Shown here one piece after another: positions 22,495-30,369 of a stretch of DNA of 64,000 nucleotides. Numbering within the stretch: the first letter of the stretch is position 1; each line of letters starts with the position of its first letter. The translations under genes and the position numbers were made by a program. Below the pieces are notes generated by a model. The model did not search any database and was not told the origin of the DNA. It saw only the letters and a list, made by a program, of their open reading frames with translations. The stretch is taken from positions 15,053-79,052 of the forward strand of contig UQUT01000010.1 in assembly GCA_900544285.1 (NCBI GenBank), written 5' to 3'. Origin of the DNA: an uncultured Eubacterium sp. (GTDB lineage: Bacteria > Bacillota > Clostridia > Oscillospirales > CAG-272).

Positions 22495-23789
22495 CAGTCC
22501 TCTGCCTCCTCTTTTTCGGTATTTTCTATTTTGACGTGAACGCCGCTTTTTACGAGTGCGGTGAAGAATCTTCTTTCAAGTTCTTTATCGCATATGTTGC
22601 TTGTGAATGTAAAGCGGAGTTTGCCTTTGTATGATATGGCGGAACAGTTGTACGCTGTGTCTGCGAGTATTCCGAGCACGAATTCAAGACTTTCGATATA
22701 TTCGGAAAGTATGTCCGGAAGCTGCTGATTGCCGAGATTTGATATGTTCATGCACGAAAATCTTTCGCCAACGCTGTTGTAAACCGCTTTCATAACCATG
22801 TTTTTTATAGTCAGCGGCACGATTTTGAGGAAAATCGACTTCTCGGGGCGTACATTTGCCGTGAAGCTCGCCTGGAGCTCTTTCTTTGTTATTTTCAGCC
22901 CCATCTGATGACGTATTGCCTCGATGGTCTCTTCCATCGTGTATTCGCCCATACGCGGGTCGATTCCGACGTTTACGTACATTGCGAAATTACGCAATGT
23001 CTTTGATGGGAAATGTTTACGCAGGTTTACAGGCACAAGCACCTTGACAGGCTTTTGCTTTGCGGGATTTTTGGTATTTTCGCGCTGAATATCCGCAACG
23101 CACATGACCATCAGCGCGGCGAGATAATTTGTCAGCGTAGCGTTGTAACGCTTTGCTTGCGCCATTATCTGGTTTACATCGATTATGCCGGTTGTTATGT
23201 TCAGATAGCCGTCCGGCTCTTTTTTGCCCTTTAAGTGATATGCGGGCTCCTCCTTGCGGGAAGCTGTGATATTTCCTTCGTAGCGGAGAAAGCTGTCCTC
23301 AATCTCCTCGGGCGACGGTTCCTCTCTTCTCGAAAGTATTCCGCACTCCGCAGGGACTGTTATTCCGTAACGCTGTTCTGCATATTCCGCAACGAGCGTT
23401 TTCAGGAATATCATTGCACCGGAGCCATCCGTAAGCGCGTGAAAGACCTCGACTGCTATGCGGTTTTTATAATACAGGACGCGGAAAGCGCAGGTGCGCG
23501 CTTCCTTCGGCGTCATTCTCCGACAGGGAAACGGGGTGTCATGTCTGACAGCCGGCACGCTGTCAATTTCTTCAAGGTAATACCAGAAAACGCCGCGGCG
23601 GAGCCTTACGGCAATCGACGGAAACCGTGCGGCGGTGACTTTGAGCGCCGAGGAGAGGATATCCGGATCGACCTCGTCCCTCATCGTTGCGGCGACTCTG
23701 AAAACATTGCTCCAGTTTCTTCTCCGTGCCGCGGGATAGATTTTAGCGGCATTGTCAAGACGTAGCCATTTAGGTTTGCTGAATGCCAC
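22494..23789 (-). CDS. Condensation-domain-like acyltransferase (PapA/alcohol acetyltransferase type)
   Basis: 431 residues of the CoA-dependent acyltransferase/condensation superfamily. The catalytic motif appears as FHALTDGSG (residues ~137-145), a one-His variant of HHxxxDG. The second half has VLVPVNLRKHFPSKTLRNF, corresponding to the conserved DFG/N-region strand of PapA-like enzymes. Such enzymes transfer acyl groups to hydroxyls of lipids or alcohols. Its 5' end overlaps the esterase gene by 20 bases and its 3' end touches the zinc-ribbon protein gene, indicating an operon for acylation and deacylation of an unknown, possibly membrane-bound, substrate. Confidence 0.75.
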   Translation of the reverse strand: MAFSKPKWLRLDNAAKIYPAARRRNWSNVFRVAATMRDEVDPDILSSALKVTAARFPSIAVRLRRGVFWYYLEEIDSVPAVRHDTPFPCRRMTPKEARTCAFRVLYYKNRIAVEVFHALTDGSGAMIFLKTLVAEYAEQRYGITVPAECGILSRREEPSPEEIEDSFLRYEGNITASRKEEPAYHLKGKKEPDGYLNITTGIIDVNQIMAQAKRYNATLTNYLAALMVMCVADIQRENTKNPAKQKPVKVLVPVNLRKHFPSKTLRNFAMYVNVGIDPRMGEYTMEETIEAIRHQMGLKITKKELQASFTANVRPEKSIFLKIVPLTIKNMVMKAVYNSVGERFSCMNISNLGNQQLPDILSEYIESLEFVLGILADTAYNCSAISYKGKLRFTFTSNICDKELERRFFTALVKSGVHVKIENTEKEEAED

Positions 23790-24669
23790 TTGTGACCTCC
23801 GAAATGAAACCGCAAGCCTCCCTCAGGTCGGCTTCGGCTTCTTTTACGCCGAAAAGCATATATGCGTGCCACATATCCTCGCGTATGACAAGCGAGGACG
23901 AATCGCCGCTTTCTATGAGCTTGTTATACATATTGACGGAGTCGTCCAGAAGGATTTCGTCCGAGCCGACATATATCTTTGACGGAGCAAGCCCCGAAAG
24001 GTCGGCAAAGAGGGGAGAAACGTGCGGGTCTGTGCAGTCGGCGGAGTACATATCAGCCTGTTCGCGGAGACGTGCCGTTGTGAGCGAAGGGTCTCTGTCG
24101 GCGTTCGACGTGTGCGACGCACCGGAAAGGGTCAGGTCTGTCCACGGCGAAATCGCTACTATGCACCCGGGCTGACTTTTTCCGAGTTCGCGGAGCTTTA
24201 TGGCAAGCGAAAAGCAAAGTCCGCCGCCGGCAGATTCTCCGCAGAAGGCTATGTCTTTGGGCTCGTATCCGAGCGCAAGAAGATAGTCATATGCGCGGAG
24301 CGCGTCGTCAAGAGCGGCAGGGAAAGGGTGTTCGGGGGCGAGTCTGTATGCAACGCAGAGGACGGGCGCTCCCGTCTTTGCGGCGAGCACCGTGCCGAAG
24401 CCCTTGCAATATTTCAGTCCGCCGGTGACATATCCTCCGCCGTGAAGGTAAAGCACGGCGCCCTTGGAGGTCCTGCTGTTCGGGGTGATGAGTGTGGACA
24501 TGAAATCGCCGAAGTCTATGTCCTTTTCGGTGACGTCGGCGTCATAGGGGCGGAGCATAAGCTCGCCCATTTTATCCTGCGCGGCGCGTGTTATGCCGAC
24601 GGGACATGAATTTGTTATCGGGCGCAGAAGACGTATCTGCTTTTTGAGTAATGTTGTTGCAAGTTCCAT
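23770..24669 (-). CDS. Alpha/beta hydrolase, hormone-sensitive-lipase type esterase
   Basis: 299 residues from MELATTLLKKQIRLL; this start leaves two bases after the upstream stop, while a longer frame would overlap that gene deeply. HSL-family marks are the oxyanion motif YLHGGGYVTGG near residue 75, the nucleophile elbow GESAGGG (Ser near 147), the acid in GSDEILLDD and the His in DMWHAYM. It should cleave short-chain esters in the cytoplasm. Its link to the adjacent acyltransferase suggests work on the same acyl compound. Confidence 0.88.
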   Translation of the reverse strand: MELATTLLKKQIRLLRPITNSCPVGITRAAQDKMGELMLRPYDADVTEKDIDFGDFMSTLITPNSRTSKGAVLYLHGGGYVTGGLKYCKGFGTVLAAKTGAPVLCVAYRLAPEHPFPAALDDALRAYDYLLALGYEPKDIAFCGESAGGGLCFSLAIKLRELGKSQPGCIVAISPWTDLTLSGASHTSNADRDPSLTTARLREQADMYSADCTDPHVSPLFADLSGLAPSKIYVGSDEILLDDSVNMYNKLIESGDSSSLVIREDMWHAYMLFGVKEAEADLREACGFISEVTSGIQQT

Positions 24670-24671
24670 AA

Positions 24672-25520
24672 TTATATGTACGGATCCACGATTGTCAGGA
24701 GGAATCCTCCTATAACGGCGGACGCGACATTCGCCGTCACCGCATAGACAATGCGTTTCCAAAGCCTTTCTTTTCTCATTATTAAAGAATAAGCCGCAGC
24801 TTCAATGATCATTATCAGAAGTTCAAGCGCCGCAAAGATTAAGATGAACCCGGCATACATCATTCCGGGGTTGCACGCAAGAACAGATGTGAGCAACAGT
24901 TGCGTTGCGAAGTTTACGGCAAGAACAGCCCACCAATACTTTTTGGGCGAAAGTCCGAACGCAAAAAGCAACAGAAATTCGATTATGACCGTTGGCACGA
25001 ATGTCGATGCGAACTGAATCAGATAGCTCTTTGCGGGGCTTTGGCTTGTTTTGACCGTCATATCGGCAAAGTCGAGCGAAAAGACCTGCTGATACACGGT
25101 CTTTTTGACAACATCCGAAACCTTGACGACGCCGCTTTCCGTCACGATTATTATTTTGAATCTGTCCGGCGTGCCGAAATAGCTGAAACGGCTTGTGCCG
25201 TTGTCGTCCGGAACGACGGTTCCGAAAAGCGGGGCGCGCGTTCCGTGGGCGATTGCGGGATACCATGTTCCGTCGGTGTAGCCGCTCAGAGCGCCGAACA
25301 TTTCGGGGTCAAGCTCTGCGATTTCTTCCTCGCGCAGGTTCGGGTGACCGTCATCATAGTCGACGAGCAGGTCGAGATAATATTTCTCCCCAACGGTGCC
25401 GTTTGTCTTTATCGTTACAGAGGGCTTTGGTCCCATGTCGGCGGAAATACATATGGCGGAGAAGGCGAGCGCGGTGACAACCGCAATGACAAAAGCGAAT
25501 AATCTGCAGCGTTTTTTCAT
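24672..25520 (-). CDS. Membrane protein with exported domain, unknown function
   Basis: 282 residues: an N-terminal signal segment (residues 5-27), a ~140-residue outside domain beginning with MGPKPSVTIKTNG and containing acidic LREEEIAELDPEMF, and four C-terminal membrane helices (about 165-275). I do not recognise the family. Start follows AAGGAGGATAGTT. It is the first gene of the unit that continues with esterase, acyltransferase and zinc-ribbon protein genes. Confidence 0.65.
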   Translation of the reverse strand: MKKRCRLFAFVIAVVTALAFSAICISADMGPKPSVTIKTNGTVGEKYYLDLLVDYDDGHPNLREEEIAELDPEMFGALSGYTDGTWYPAIAHGTRAPLFGTVVPDDNGTSRFSYFGTPDRFKIIIVTESGVVKVSDVVKKTVYQQVFSLDFADMTVKTSQSPAKSYLIQFASTFVPTVIIEFLLLFAFGLSPKKYWWAVLAVNFATQLLLTSVLACNPGMMYAGFILIFAALELLIMIIEAAAYSLIMRKERLWKRIVYAVTANVASAVIGGFLLTIVDPYI

Positions 25521-25567
25521 AACTATCCTCCTTGTTATACTTTCGTGCGGACGGTTTTTCCGTCAGC

Positions 25568-26488
25568 TCAGAAGAGCTTTTCGGAAAGGTTTGTGAGTGC
25601 TTCGGCGGTGAAATCCGGAGTGCTTATGTTGTCTGTAAGAGTCCATGTTTCGGTATGGACAATTTTTTCGTTTTTGCCTATTGAAGTAAGCGGAGAGAGC
25701 GTTTCAGCCTCTGTAAATGAAGGGCAGGTGTACACTTCTGTTGACGAGCCGAAATCGGGATATGACGCATTTTCGTCAGCTTCGTATTCCTTTACAAGCG
25801 CCTGACCGTGGTTTACATATGCGATTTTTCCCGTCGCCTGACCTACGCCGATTTTCAGCGCATTCTGCTTTGATGAGTCCTGACGGACGGCAATTATGTC
25901 CTTCCCGAAGAGAAGACGGTCGTCTGTCATGTCTGTGTAGTCCCAGAGAACGATGTTTCGTGAAGGGAGGAGTCCTGTCTGCTTTTTTGAGAGCGGGACA
26001 ATTGCGATTCCGCCGGCGTCAAGCACGGAGAGTGACCATGCCGAGCCGGTTACGGGCTCTTTCCCGGTGTTGACTATCGTATGGGTTATCTTCAGCTTCG
26101 GCTCGGTTTCGTCCATTTCGACGAGGACGGAGAGCTGGAGCCCCGATTTGTCCTGTCGCTGGGGAATGAATTCCGCCCCGCCGACGCGCGTCGTATAGAC
26201 GACTTTTTCGTTGTCGGGATAATATGTTTCGGGGAACGATTCGGGACTCATCCAAAGTCTGTGACCGCCGTAGATGTTCCATGTTTTTCCCTCGCCGTAA
26301 AGGGAGGAAACGTCATGGGCGAGGTTTCTTCCGATGTCCTCGAACATCATATTTTCCTTGCCGACGTGGGCGCATCTGATTATTCTCGGACCGACATCAA
26401 CCGTTACGAGAATTTCAATAGTTCCGTTTGAAATAGAAAGGCATTTTCCGTAATTTTTGTATGACGCTTCTTCTTTTATACTTACCAT
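25568..26488 (-). CDS. DUF4380-like / aldose-epimerase-fold protein
   Basis: 306 residues, beta-rich, resembling the galactose-mutarotase superfold used by DUF4380 proteins: YKNYGKCLSISNGTIEILV, a VDVGPRIIRCA strand, the GGHRLWMSPESFPETYYPD loop (residues ~74-92) with His/Arg/Trp likely lining a sugar pocket, and SAWSLSVLDAGGIAIVP. Enzymatic activity is unproven for the family. The preceding bases AGGGGAGATATTGCG give a good ribosome site. Confidence 0.7.
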   Translation of the reverse strand: MVSIKEEASYKNYGKCLSISNGTIEILVTVDVGPRIIRCAHVGKENMMFEDIGRNLAHDVSSLYGEGKTWNIYGGHRLWMSPESFPETYYPDNEKVVYTTRVGGAEFIPQRQDKSGLQLSVLVEMDETEPKLKITHTIVNTGKEPVTGSAWSLSVLDAGGIAIVPLSKKQTGLLPSRNIVLWDYTDMTDDRLLFGKDIIAVRQDSSKQNALKIGVGQATGKIAYVNHGQALVKEYEADENASYPDFGSSTEVYTCPSFTEAETLSPLTSIGKNEKIVHTETWTLTDNISTPDFTAEALTNLSEKLF

Positions 26489-26509
26489 CGCAATATCTCC
26501 CCTCTGTGT

Positions 26510-26965
26510 TCAGTTTTGTCCGCGGAGCTGTTCAAGCTCACGCATGAATGTATCAAGATCCTTGAATTCCCGATATACGGAAGCAAATCTTACGTATGCA
26601 ACGGGATCGAGACACTTCAGCTTATCCATGACAAGCACTCCGATCATCTGGCTTGAGATTTCTCTCGTCAGCGAGTTCTGAAGCTCGGCTTCGATTTCCG
26701 TCGCAACATCTTCCATCTGTTCCATTGTGACGGGGCGCTTGTGACAAGCCTTTATTATGCCCGAAAGGAGCTTGTTTTTATCGAAAAGCTCGCGGGTCTT
26801 GTCCTTTTTTATGACAAGAAGCGGCAGCGTTTCGATTTTTTCATAAGTGGTGAAACGGTTCTGGCAGGAAAGACACTCCCTGCGCCTGCGTATGCTTGAT
26901 CCCTCCTCGGACGGACGGGAGTCTATTACTTTACTTTCGGTATAACCGCAAACAGGGCATTTCAA
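26510..26965 (-). CDS. nrdR: Transcriptional repressor NrdR
   Basis: 151 residues, the usual length, starting with TTG (read as MKCPVCGY); GGAGGTG lies upstream, and an earlier TTG inside that ribosome site is rejected. A zinc ribbon (CPVCG ... CLSCQNRF, with Arg-rich SIRRRRE between) binds DNA; the following ATP-cone (PLLVIKKDKTRELFDKNKL ... REISSQMIG) senses ATP/dATP. NrdR shuts down ribonucleotide reductase genes when dATP is high. No reductase gene is present in the window. Confidence 0.96.
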   Translation of the reverse strand: MKCPVCGYTESKVIDSRPSEEGSSIRRRRECLSCQNRFTTYEKIETLPLLVIKKDKTRELFDKNKLLSGIIKACHKRPVTMEQMEDVATEIEAELQNSLTREISSQMIGVLVMDKLKCLDPVAYVRFASVYREFKDLDTFMRELEQLRGQN

Positions 26966-27077
26966 AACGAAATACACCTCCAAATTACATTGATGCTTAT
27001 ATTATATCACATAAAAACGGAAATGTAAATCATTTCTTTGAAAGTAAATCGGTAAGTATGAAAGAAAATGCGGCAAA

Positions 27078-27386
27078 TCAGAGAGAACGGAGCTCGGAGG
27101 GCGCGGTCATCTCGCCGATGAGATCGGAAAGAATCTCTTCAGTATGCATAGCGCTGACGGTTTCTCCGGCGAAATACTCGCATAATCGCACGGCTTTTTC
27201 TTCATCCGTCGATATGGAGAATACAAAACATTCGTCGCAGTCATCATCGGATTCGGTTGACACGAGAAGCGAAAAATCATGGCTGCATTCGCTGCGCGGC
27301 GTCCTGATTACCCTGTAACGATAGGTGGTGTCCTCCGTGATTACGACCCGTGAGAGAATGATGTTTTTGCAGAATTTTGTTTTCAT
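27078..27386 (-). CDS. DUF6514-like small protein
   Basis: 102 residues from MKTKFCKNIIL, chosen because AAGGAGG lies five bases upstream. It has a beta-rich centre (YRYRVIRTPRSECSHDFSLLV), an acidic cysteine pair region (DDDCDECFVFSI) and a C-terminal helix pair ending EEILSDLIGE. This layout fits the small DUF6514-type proteins of Clostridia, for which no function is known. It lies on its own behind a minus-strand TATAAT near 27417. Confidence 0.6.
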   Translation of the reverse strand: MKTKFCKNIILSRVVITEDTTYRYRVIRTPRSECSHDFSLLVSTESDDDCDECFVFSISTDEEKAVRLCEYFAGETVSAMHTEEILSDLIGEMTAPSELRSL

Positions 27387-27470
27387 ATTTGCCTCCTTGA
27401 AAAGTTTAATCGTCGACATTATACCACGCATTACCGCCCGTTTGATACACGCAAGTTACGCAATCTCTCG

Positions 27471-27550
27471 GTAGCTTTCGACATGATACGACACGACCGT
27501 AAAGCCTTCCCCATCAGGCATGGGGGGAAAATGATACAAGATGTCGAAAC
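27471..27550. other. Nested inverted repeats in a divergent intergenic region
   Basis: Between the DUF6514-like gene (minus) and the small membrane protein gene (plus) there are 317 non-coding bases. TTTCGACAT (27476-27484) pairs with ATGTCGAAA (27541-27549), enclosing a hairpin TCCCCAT-CAGGC-ATGGGGGA (27509-27528). The remaining bases hold a TATAAT at 27663-27668 ahead of the plus-strand gene without a good -35. The structured block could be a regulatory RNA, an operator or a relic; no known riboswitch class was recognised. Confidence 0.45.
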
Positions 27551-27703
27551 GTGTAGAAATAATCATAAAAATTCATATTGATGAATAAAAGCACTCCGGA
27601 GGAAATCCGGGGCAAATGCGGAAAAAAGAGATTGATGATTTTTTCCGGAATGTATGATAAGATATAATCACAACGTTTTCCGATGCAAACGGAGGGCTGA
27701 AAG

Positions 27704-27958
27704 ATGATAAATCTGTCTATGGCTGTCGCGGCGAAAATGGGAAAGGCGACGCGAAAACTCATGATATATTCGGGGCTGCCCGTCCTGCTTTACGGACTTT
27801 ACATACTCGCCTGCGTGATACTTAAAAATTATGGAATAACCGAGATTGGGGCTTATGAACTCGGCGTTATGCTCGAGGGGGAGGCGATGGGGCTTGCGCT
27901 TTCCGTCGGCGGGGTTTTGCTCATGGATGCGGAAGAAAGAAACGGAGAGAAGAAATGA
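27704..27958 (+). CDS. Small two-helix membrane protein
   Basis: 84 residues with a basic start (AAKMGKATRKL) and two hydrophobic segments (about residues 20-42 and 58-74), ending in a charged tail. GGAGG lies upstream. No family recognised. The stop codon lies inside the loop of the terminator hairpin, so the gene end and terminator overlap. Confidence 0.6.
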   Translation: MINLSMAVAAKMGKATRKLMIYSGLPVLLYGLYILACVILKNYGITEIGAYELGVMLEGEAMGLALSVGGVLLMDAEERNGEKK

Positions 27959-27978
27959 ATCTTCTCTCCGTTTTTTTT
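27941..27978 (+). terminator. Intrinsic terminator overlapping the stop of the 84-residue protein
   Basis: AACGGAGAGAAG (27941-27952) pairs with CTTCTCTCCGTT (27961-27972), followed by a T run. On the minus strand it overlaps the end of the converging SGNH hydrolase gene. Confidence 0.88.
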
Positions 27979-28642
27979 ATATGTTTTCGATGGCTTCCAG
28001 CAGCAGTCGCGCCGTCTCCTCGTGCATTTGGGGACTTGGGTGATTTATGAAGTTTGCGAGCATGGCGGTTGTGTCAACACCGCGGGAATATAAATTTTTC
28101 CAGTATAAATATACGTCACAGACCGTCGCACCGTATTTTTCTGCAAGCGAAACGGAGAGGGAATGTATCAAATCAAGTGTTCCGTCGGTCTGCGCACGCA
28201 CGGCAGAGACGGCAACCTTCATTGATTCCGGCAGAATTTCGGGGTGAATATATGCGCAGAGCATATTCGGCGTTATGACGATTGTCTTGGCTCCGGACGA
28301 GGATATTTTACGGAGAATTTCTTCGTAATTTTTTTCAAACTCGGCGGGGCGGAAGATATCGTTCAGACCGAAGGCGACCGTCACGAGGTCGGGTTTTTGA
28401 GAAAGCGCGTCGGTTTCGATGCGTGCAAGCCCTTTCTTTGAATTGTCGCCGCTTCTTCCGGCATTTACGGTTACGGCGTTTTCTCCGTACTTCTCCTTCA
28501 GCGCACGCGTCACAATCGCAGGATACGCATTTTCGGGGCGACGGACTGTATCAAAGCCGTAATCCGTCGGGTAAAGCTCAAAGCAGCCCTCCGTAACGCT
28601 GTCGCCGAAGAAAACTATTTTTTTCGGTGTTTCAAAATTCAT
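27977..28642 (-). CDS. SGNH/GDSL-family hydrolase
   Basis: 221 residues from MNFETPKKIVFFGDSVTEG, with CGGAGG ahead. SGNH blocks are visible: GDS with catalytic Ser (residue ~13), Gly in VNAGRSGDNS, GLNDI with the Asn, and a C-terminal His in INHPSPQMHEE. Members remove acyl or acetyl groups from lipids or carbohydrates. There is no signal peptide, so it acts in the cytoplasm. The start lies one base after the sce7726-like gene stop. Confidence 0.88.
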   Translation of the reverse strand: MNFETPKKIVFFGDSVTEGCFELYPTDYGFDTVRRPENAYPAIVTRALKEKYGENAVTVNAGRSGDNSKKGLARIETDALSQKPDLVTVAFGLNDIFRPAEFEKNYEEILRKISSSGAKTIVITPNMLCAYIHPEILPESMKVAVSAVRAQTDGTLDLIHSLSVSLAEKYGATVCDVYLYWKNLYSRGVDTTAMLANFINHPSPQMHEETARLLLEAIENI

Positions 28643-28643
28643 A

Positions 28644-29195
28644 TCAGTCCTCCGAAAGGCTGTAATCACGCTCGAAAAGCTCGGAACAGATCTCTTCCCG
28701 AAGCGTGTCGTCGTCGATTTTTTTGATAAGCTCGCCTGCGCGGAAGCTCTTGGATTTTCCCATATAAGTGTGACAGTCTCTGCGCTTTGCTATTGACGTT
28801 ATTTCGCTGTTCCAGAGCTTGAGCAGTTGATTTTTTCTTTTCATTTTCGGGTTTTTCTCCGCCGGACGTACCGTTTCGACGAGAAAGCCCTCTTCCTCGT
28901 CCGTTATGCAGATTATGCCCCAGTACGGAGGAATCTTTTTCGCGACGTGTGCGCGATGCGTCCTGCCGACGACTATATAATTTTCGTCAAAGAAGGCGTC
29001 GTAATCCTGTATCTGGCGGGCGAGGCGTTCGTATGAATCGGCGTCGCTTTTTATCTCGTAGCCCGTGAGCCTGTCCGTGACGGCGAAGAAGTCGCAACGG
29101 GAATTTCTGATCGGGCTTTCCTCAAATATTCTGATTTTACCGTAATTTTCTTCGAGATAGTCGAAGATTACGCGGCGGATCGAGTTGTCCTTCAT
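28644..29195 (-). CDS. sce7726-family protein (PD-(D/E)XK nuclease-like)
   Basis: 183 residues. The core RCDFFAVTDRLTGYEIKSDAD (residues ~33-53) has the Asp ... Glu-X-Lys arrangement of PD-(D/E)XK nucleases, followed by RLARQIQDYDAFFDENYIVVG, the usual family continuation. sce7726 and MmcB-like proteins are linked to DNA repair or defence in some bacteria, but no activity is established for this one. It sits between dus and the SGNH gene with one-base gaps, as part of a housekeeping operon. Confidence 0.7.
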   Translation of the reverse strand: MKDNSIRRVIFDYLEENYGKIRIFEESPIRNSRCDFFAVTDRLTGYEIKSDADSYERLARQIQDYDAFFDENYIVVGRTHRAHVAKKIPPYWGIICITDEEEGFLVETVRPAEKNPKMKRKNQLLKLWNSEITSIAKRRDCHTYMGKSKSFRAGELIKKIDDDTLREEICSELFERDYSLSED

Positions 29196-29196
29196 A

Positions 29197-30168
29197 TCAG
29201 CCGAGAAGCGAGCGGAGAAGCGCTTTTATCTCCTCTGCCGACTCCGCAAGATTGACAGCGTTTCTTATTCTCGGCGCACCGTAAAGTCCTTTTGTGTATT
29301 TGTCCATATGTGCGCGGCTTTCGGGAACGGCTCTTGCTTCACCCTTGAGCTTTATGAGCAGGTCGAGATGGTCGATTGCGCCCTGAATTTTCTGTGTCGG
29401 CGATATGGGGGAGAAAATTTTCCCTTCGAGCAATGCGGTGGCTTCTTCAAAAATCCATGGGTTGCCCATTGCACCCCTTGCGATTGCGACCGCGTCACAG
29501 CCGGTTTCTTCAATCATACGCTTTGCGTCGGCACCCGAAAAAATATCTCCGTTGCCGATGACCGGTATCGAAACGGCTTCTTTGACCTTTTTTATGTAGC
29601 TCCAATCGGCTGAAGGGGCGTACATCTGCGAGCGAGTTCTCGCGTGAACGCAGATTGCCGCCGCGCCGCTGTCCTCTGCAATTTTGGCAAGGTCGATAAC
29701 GCAAATGCTGCCCATGTCCCAGCCGAGCCTCATTTTGACCGTCACGGGGACGTCGCCTGCGCTTTTTACAACGGCTTCTATTATTTTTTTTGCGAGCGGC
29801 AGGTTTCGCATAAGCGCACTGCCTTCGCCGTTTTTGACTATTTTCGGCACGGGGCAACCCATATTTATATCTATCGCAACGGGCATAACGCCGCCTTTTG
29901 CATATTCTTCAAGGAGAATATCGCACGCTTTTGCCATGACGTCCGGCTCGTGACCGAATATCTGGCATGCGGTGGGAGCTTCGTCCTTTGCTATTTCCGC
30001 AAGCTGCGACGTTTTTTTGTCACCGTATGTTACGGCCTTTGCGGATATCATTTCCGTTACGGCATAGCCGCAGCCGTGACGGGCACAGATTATTCTGAAA
30101 GCAGTGTCCGCCGCCCCTGCCATGGGCGCAAGCATAACGCGGCCGATCTCGGTGTTTCCGATTTTCAA
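29197..30168 (-). CDS. tRNA-dihydrouridine synthase (Dus family)
   Basis: 323 residues from a TTG start with CCGGAGG 9 bases upstream. Dus marks: MLAPMAGAADTAFRIICARHG at the FMN end, the catalytic Cys in NMGCPVPKIVKNGEGSALM (residue ~102), RLGWD, the ICVHARTRSQMY strand, and the phosphate-binding PVIGNGDIFSG. It reduces uridine to dihydrouridine in tRNA D-loops with FMN and NADPH. DusB is the usual assignment for Bacillota enzymes of this form. Confidence 0.93.
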   Translation of the reverse strand: MKIGNTEIGRVMLAPMAGAADTAFRIICARHGCGYAVTEMISAKAVTYGDKKTSQLAEIAKDEAPTACQIFGHEPDVMAKACDILLEEYAKGGVMPVAIDINMGCPVPKIVKNGEGSALMRNLPLAKKIIEAVVKSAGDVPVTVKMRLGWDMGSICVIDLAKIAEDSGAAAICVHARTRSQMYAPSADWSYIKKVKEAVSIPVIGNGDIFSGADAKRMIEETGCDAVAIARGAMGNPWIFEEATALLEGKIFSPISPTQKIQGAIDHLDLLIKLKGEARAVPESRAHMDKYTKGLYGAPRIRNAVNLAESAEEIKALLRSLLG

Positions 30169-30283
30169 GGTTTTTACCTCCGGTTTTTGTCTACATTAAG
30201 ATAATACCGCAAAATGGGACGAAAGTAAACACTAAAATTGTTTTGAGACGAAAAAAGTTTAAGATGCAATTTGCAATATGTTC

Positions 30284-30312
30284 TTGTATTGTTAATAATA
30301 TTGTGCTATAAT
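30284..30312 (+). promoter_or_regulatory. Promoter of the ruvCAB-containing operon
   Basis: -35 TTGTAT (30284-30289), 17-base spacer, extended -10 TGCTATAAT (30304-30312). Confidence 0.65.
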
Positions 30313-30369
30313 TACTTAGTAAAATAGGCGAGTGTGGCATTTTGCCGCGCCGGAAAGGAGAAAGCGCGA

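Noticed and set aside
24022..24609. 195-residue plus-strand frame opposite the esterase gene
   Set aside because: The minus strand encodes a clear HSL-family esterase with all catalytic motifs; the opposite frame has Arg/Gly-rich composition typical of antisense of GC-rich codons.
27632..27668. TTGATG ... TATAAT as a promoter for the 84-residue protein gene
   Set aside because: Spacing between the two elements is about 25 bases, too long; the TATAAT alone is kept only as a note in the intergenic entry.
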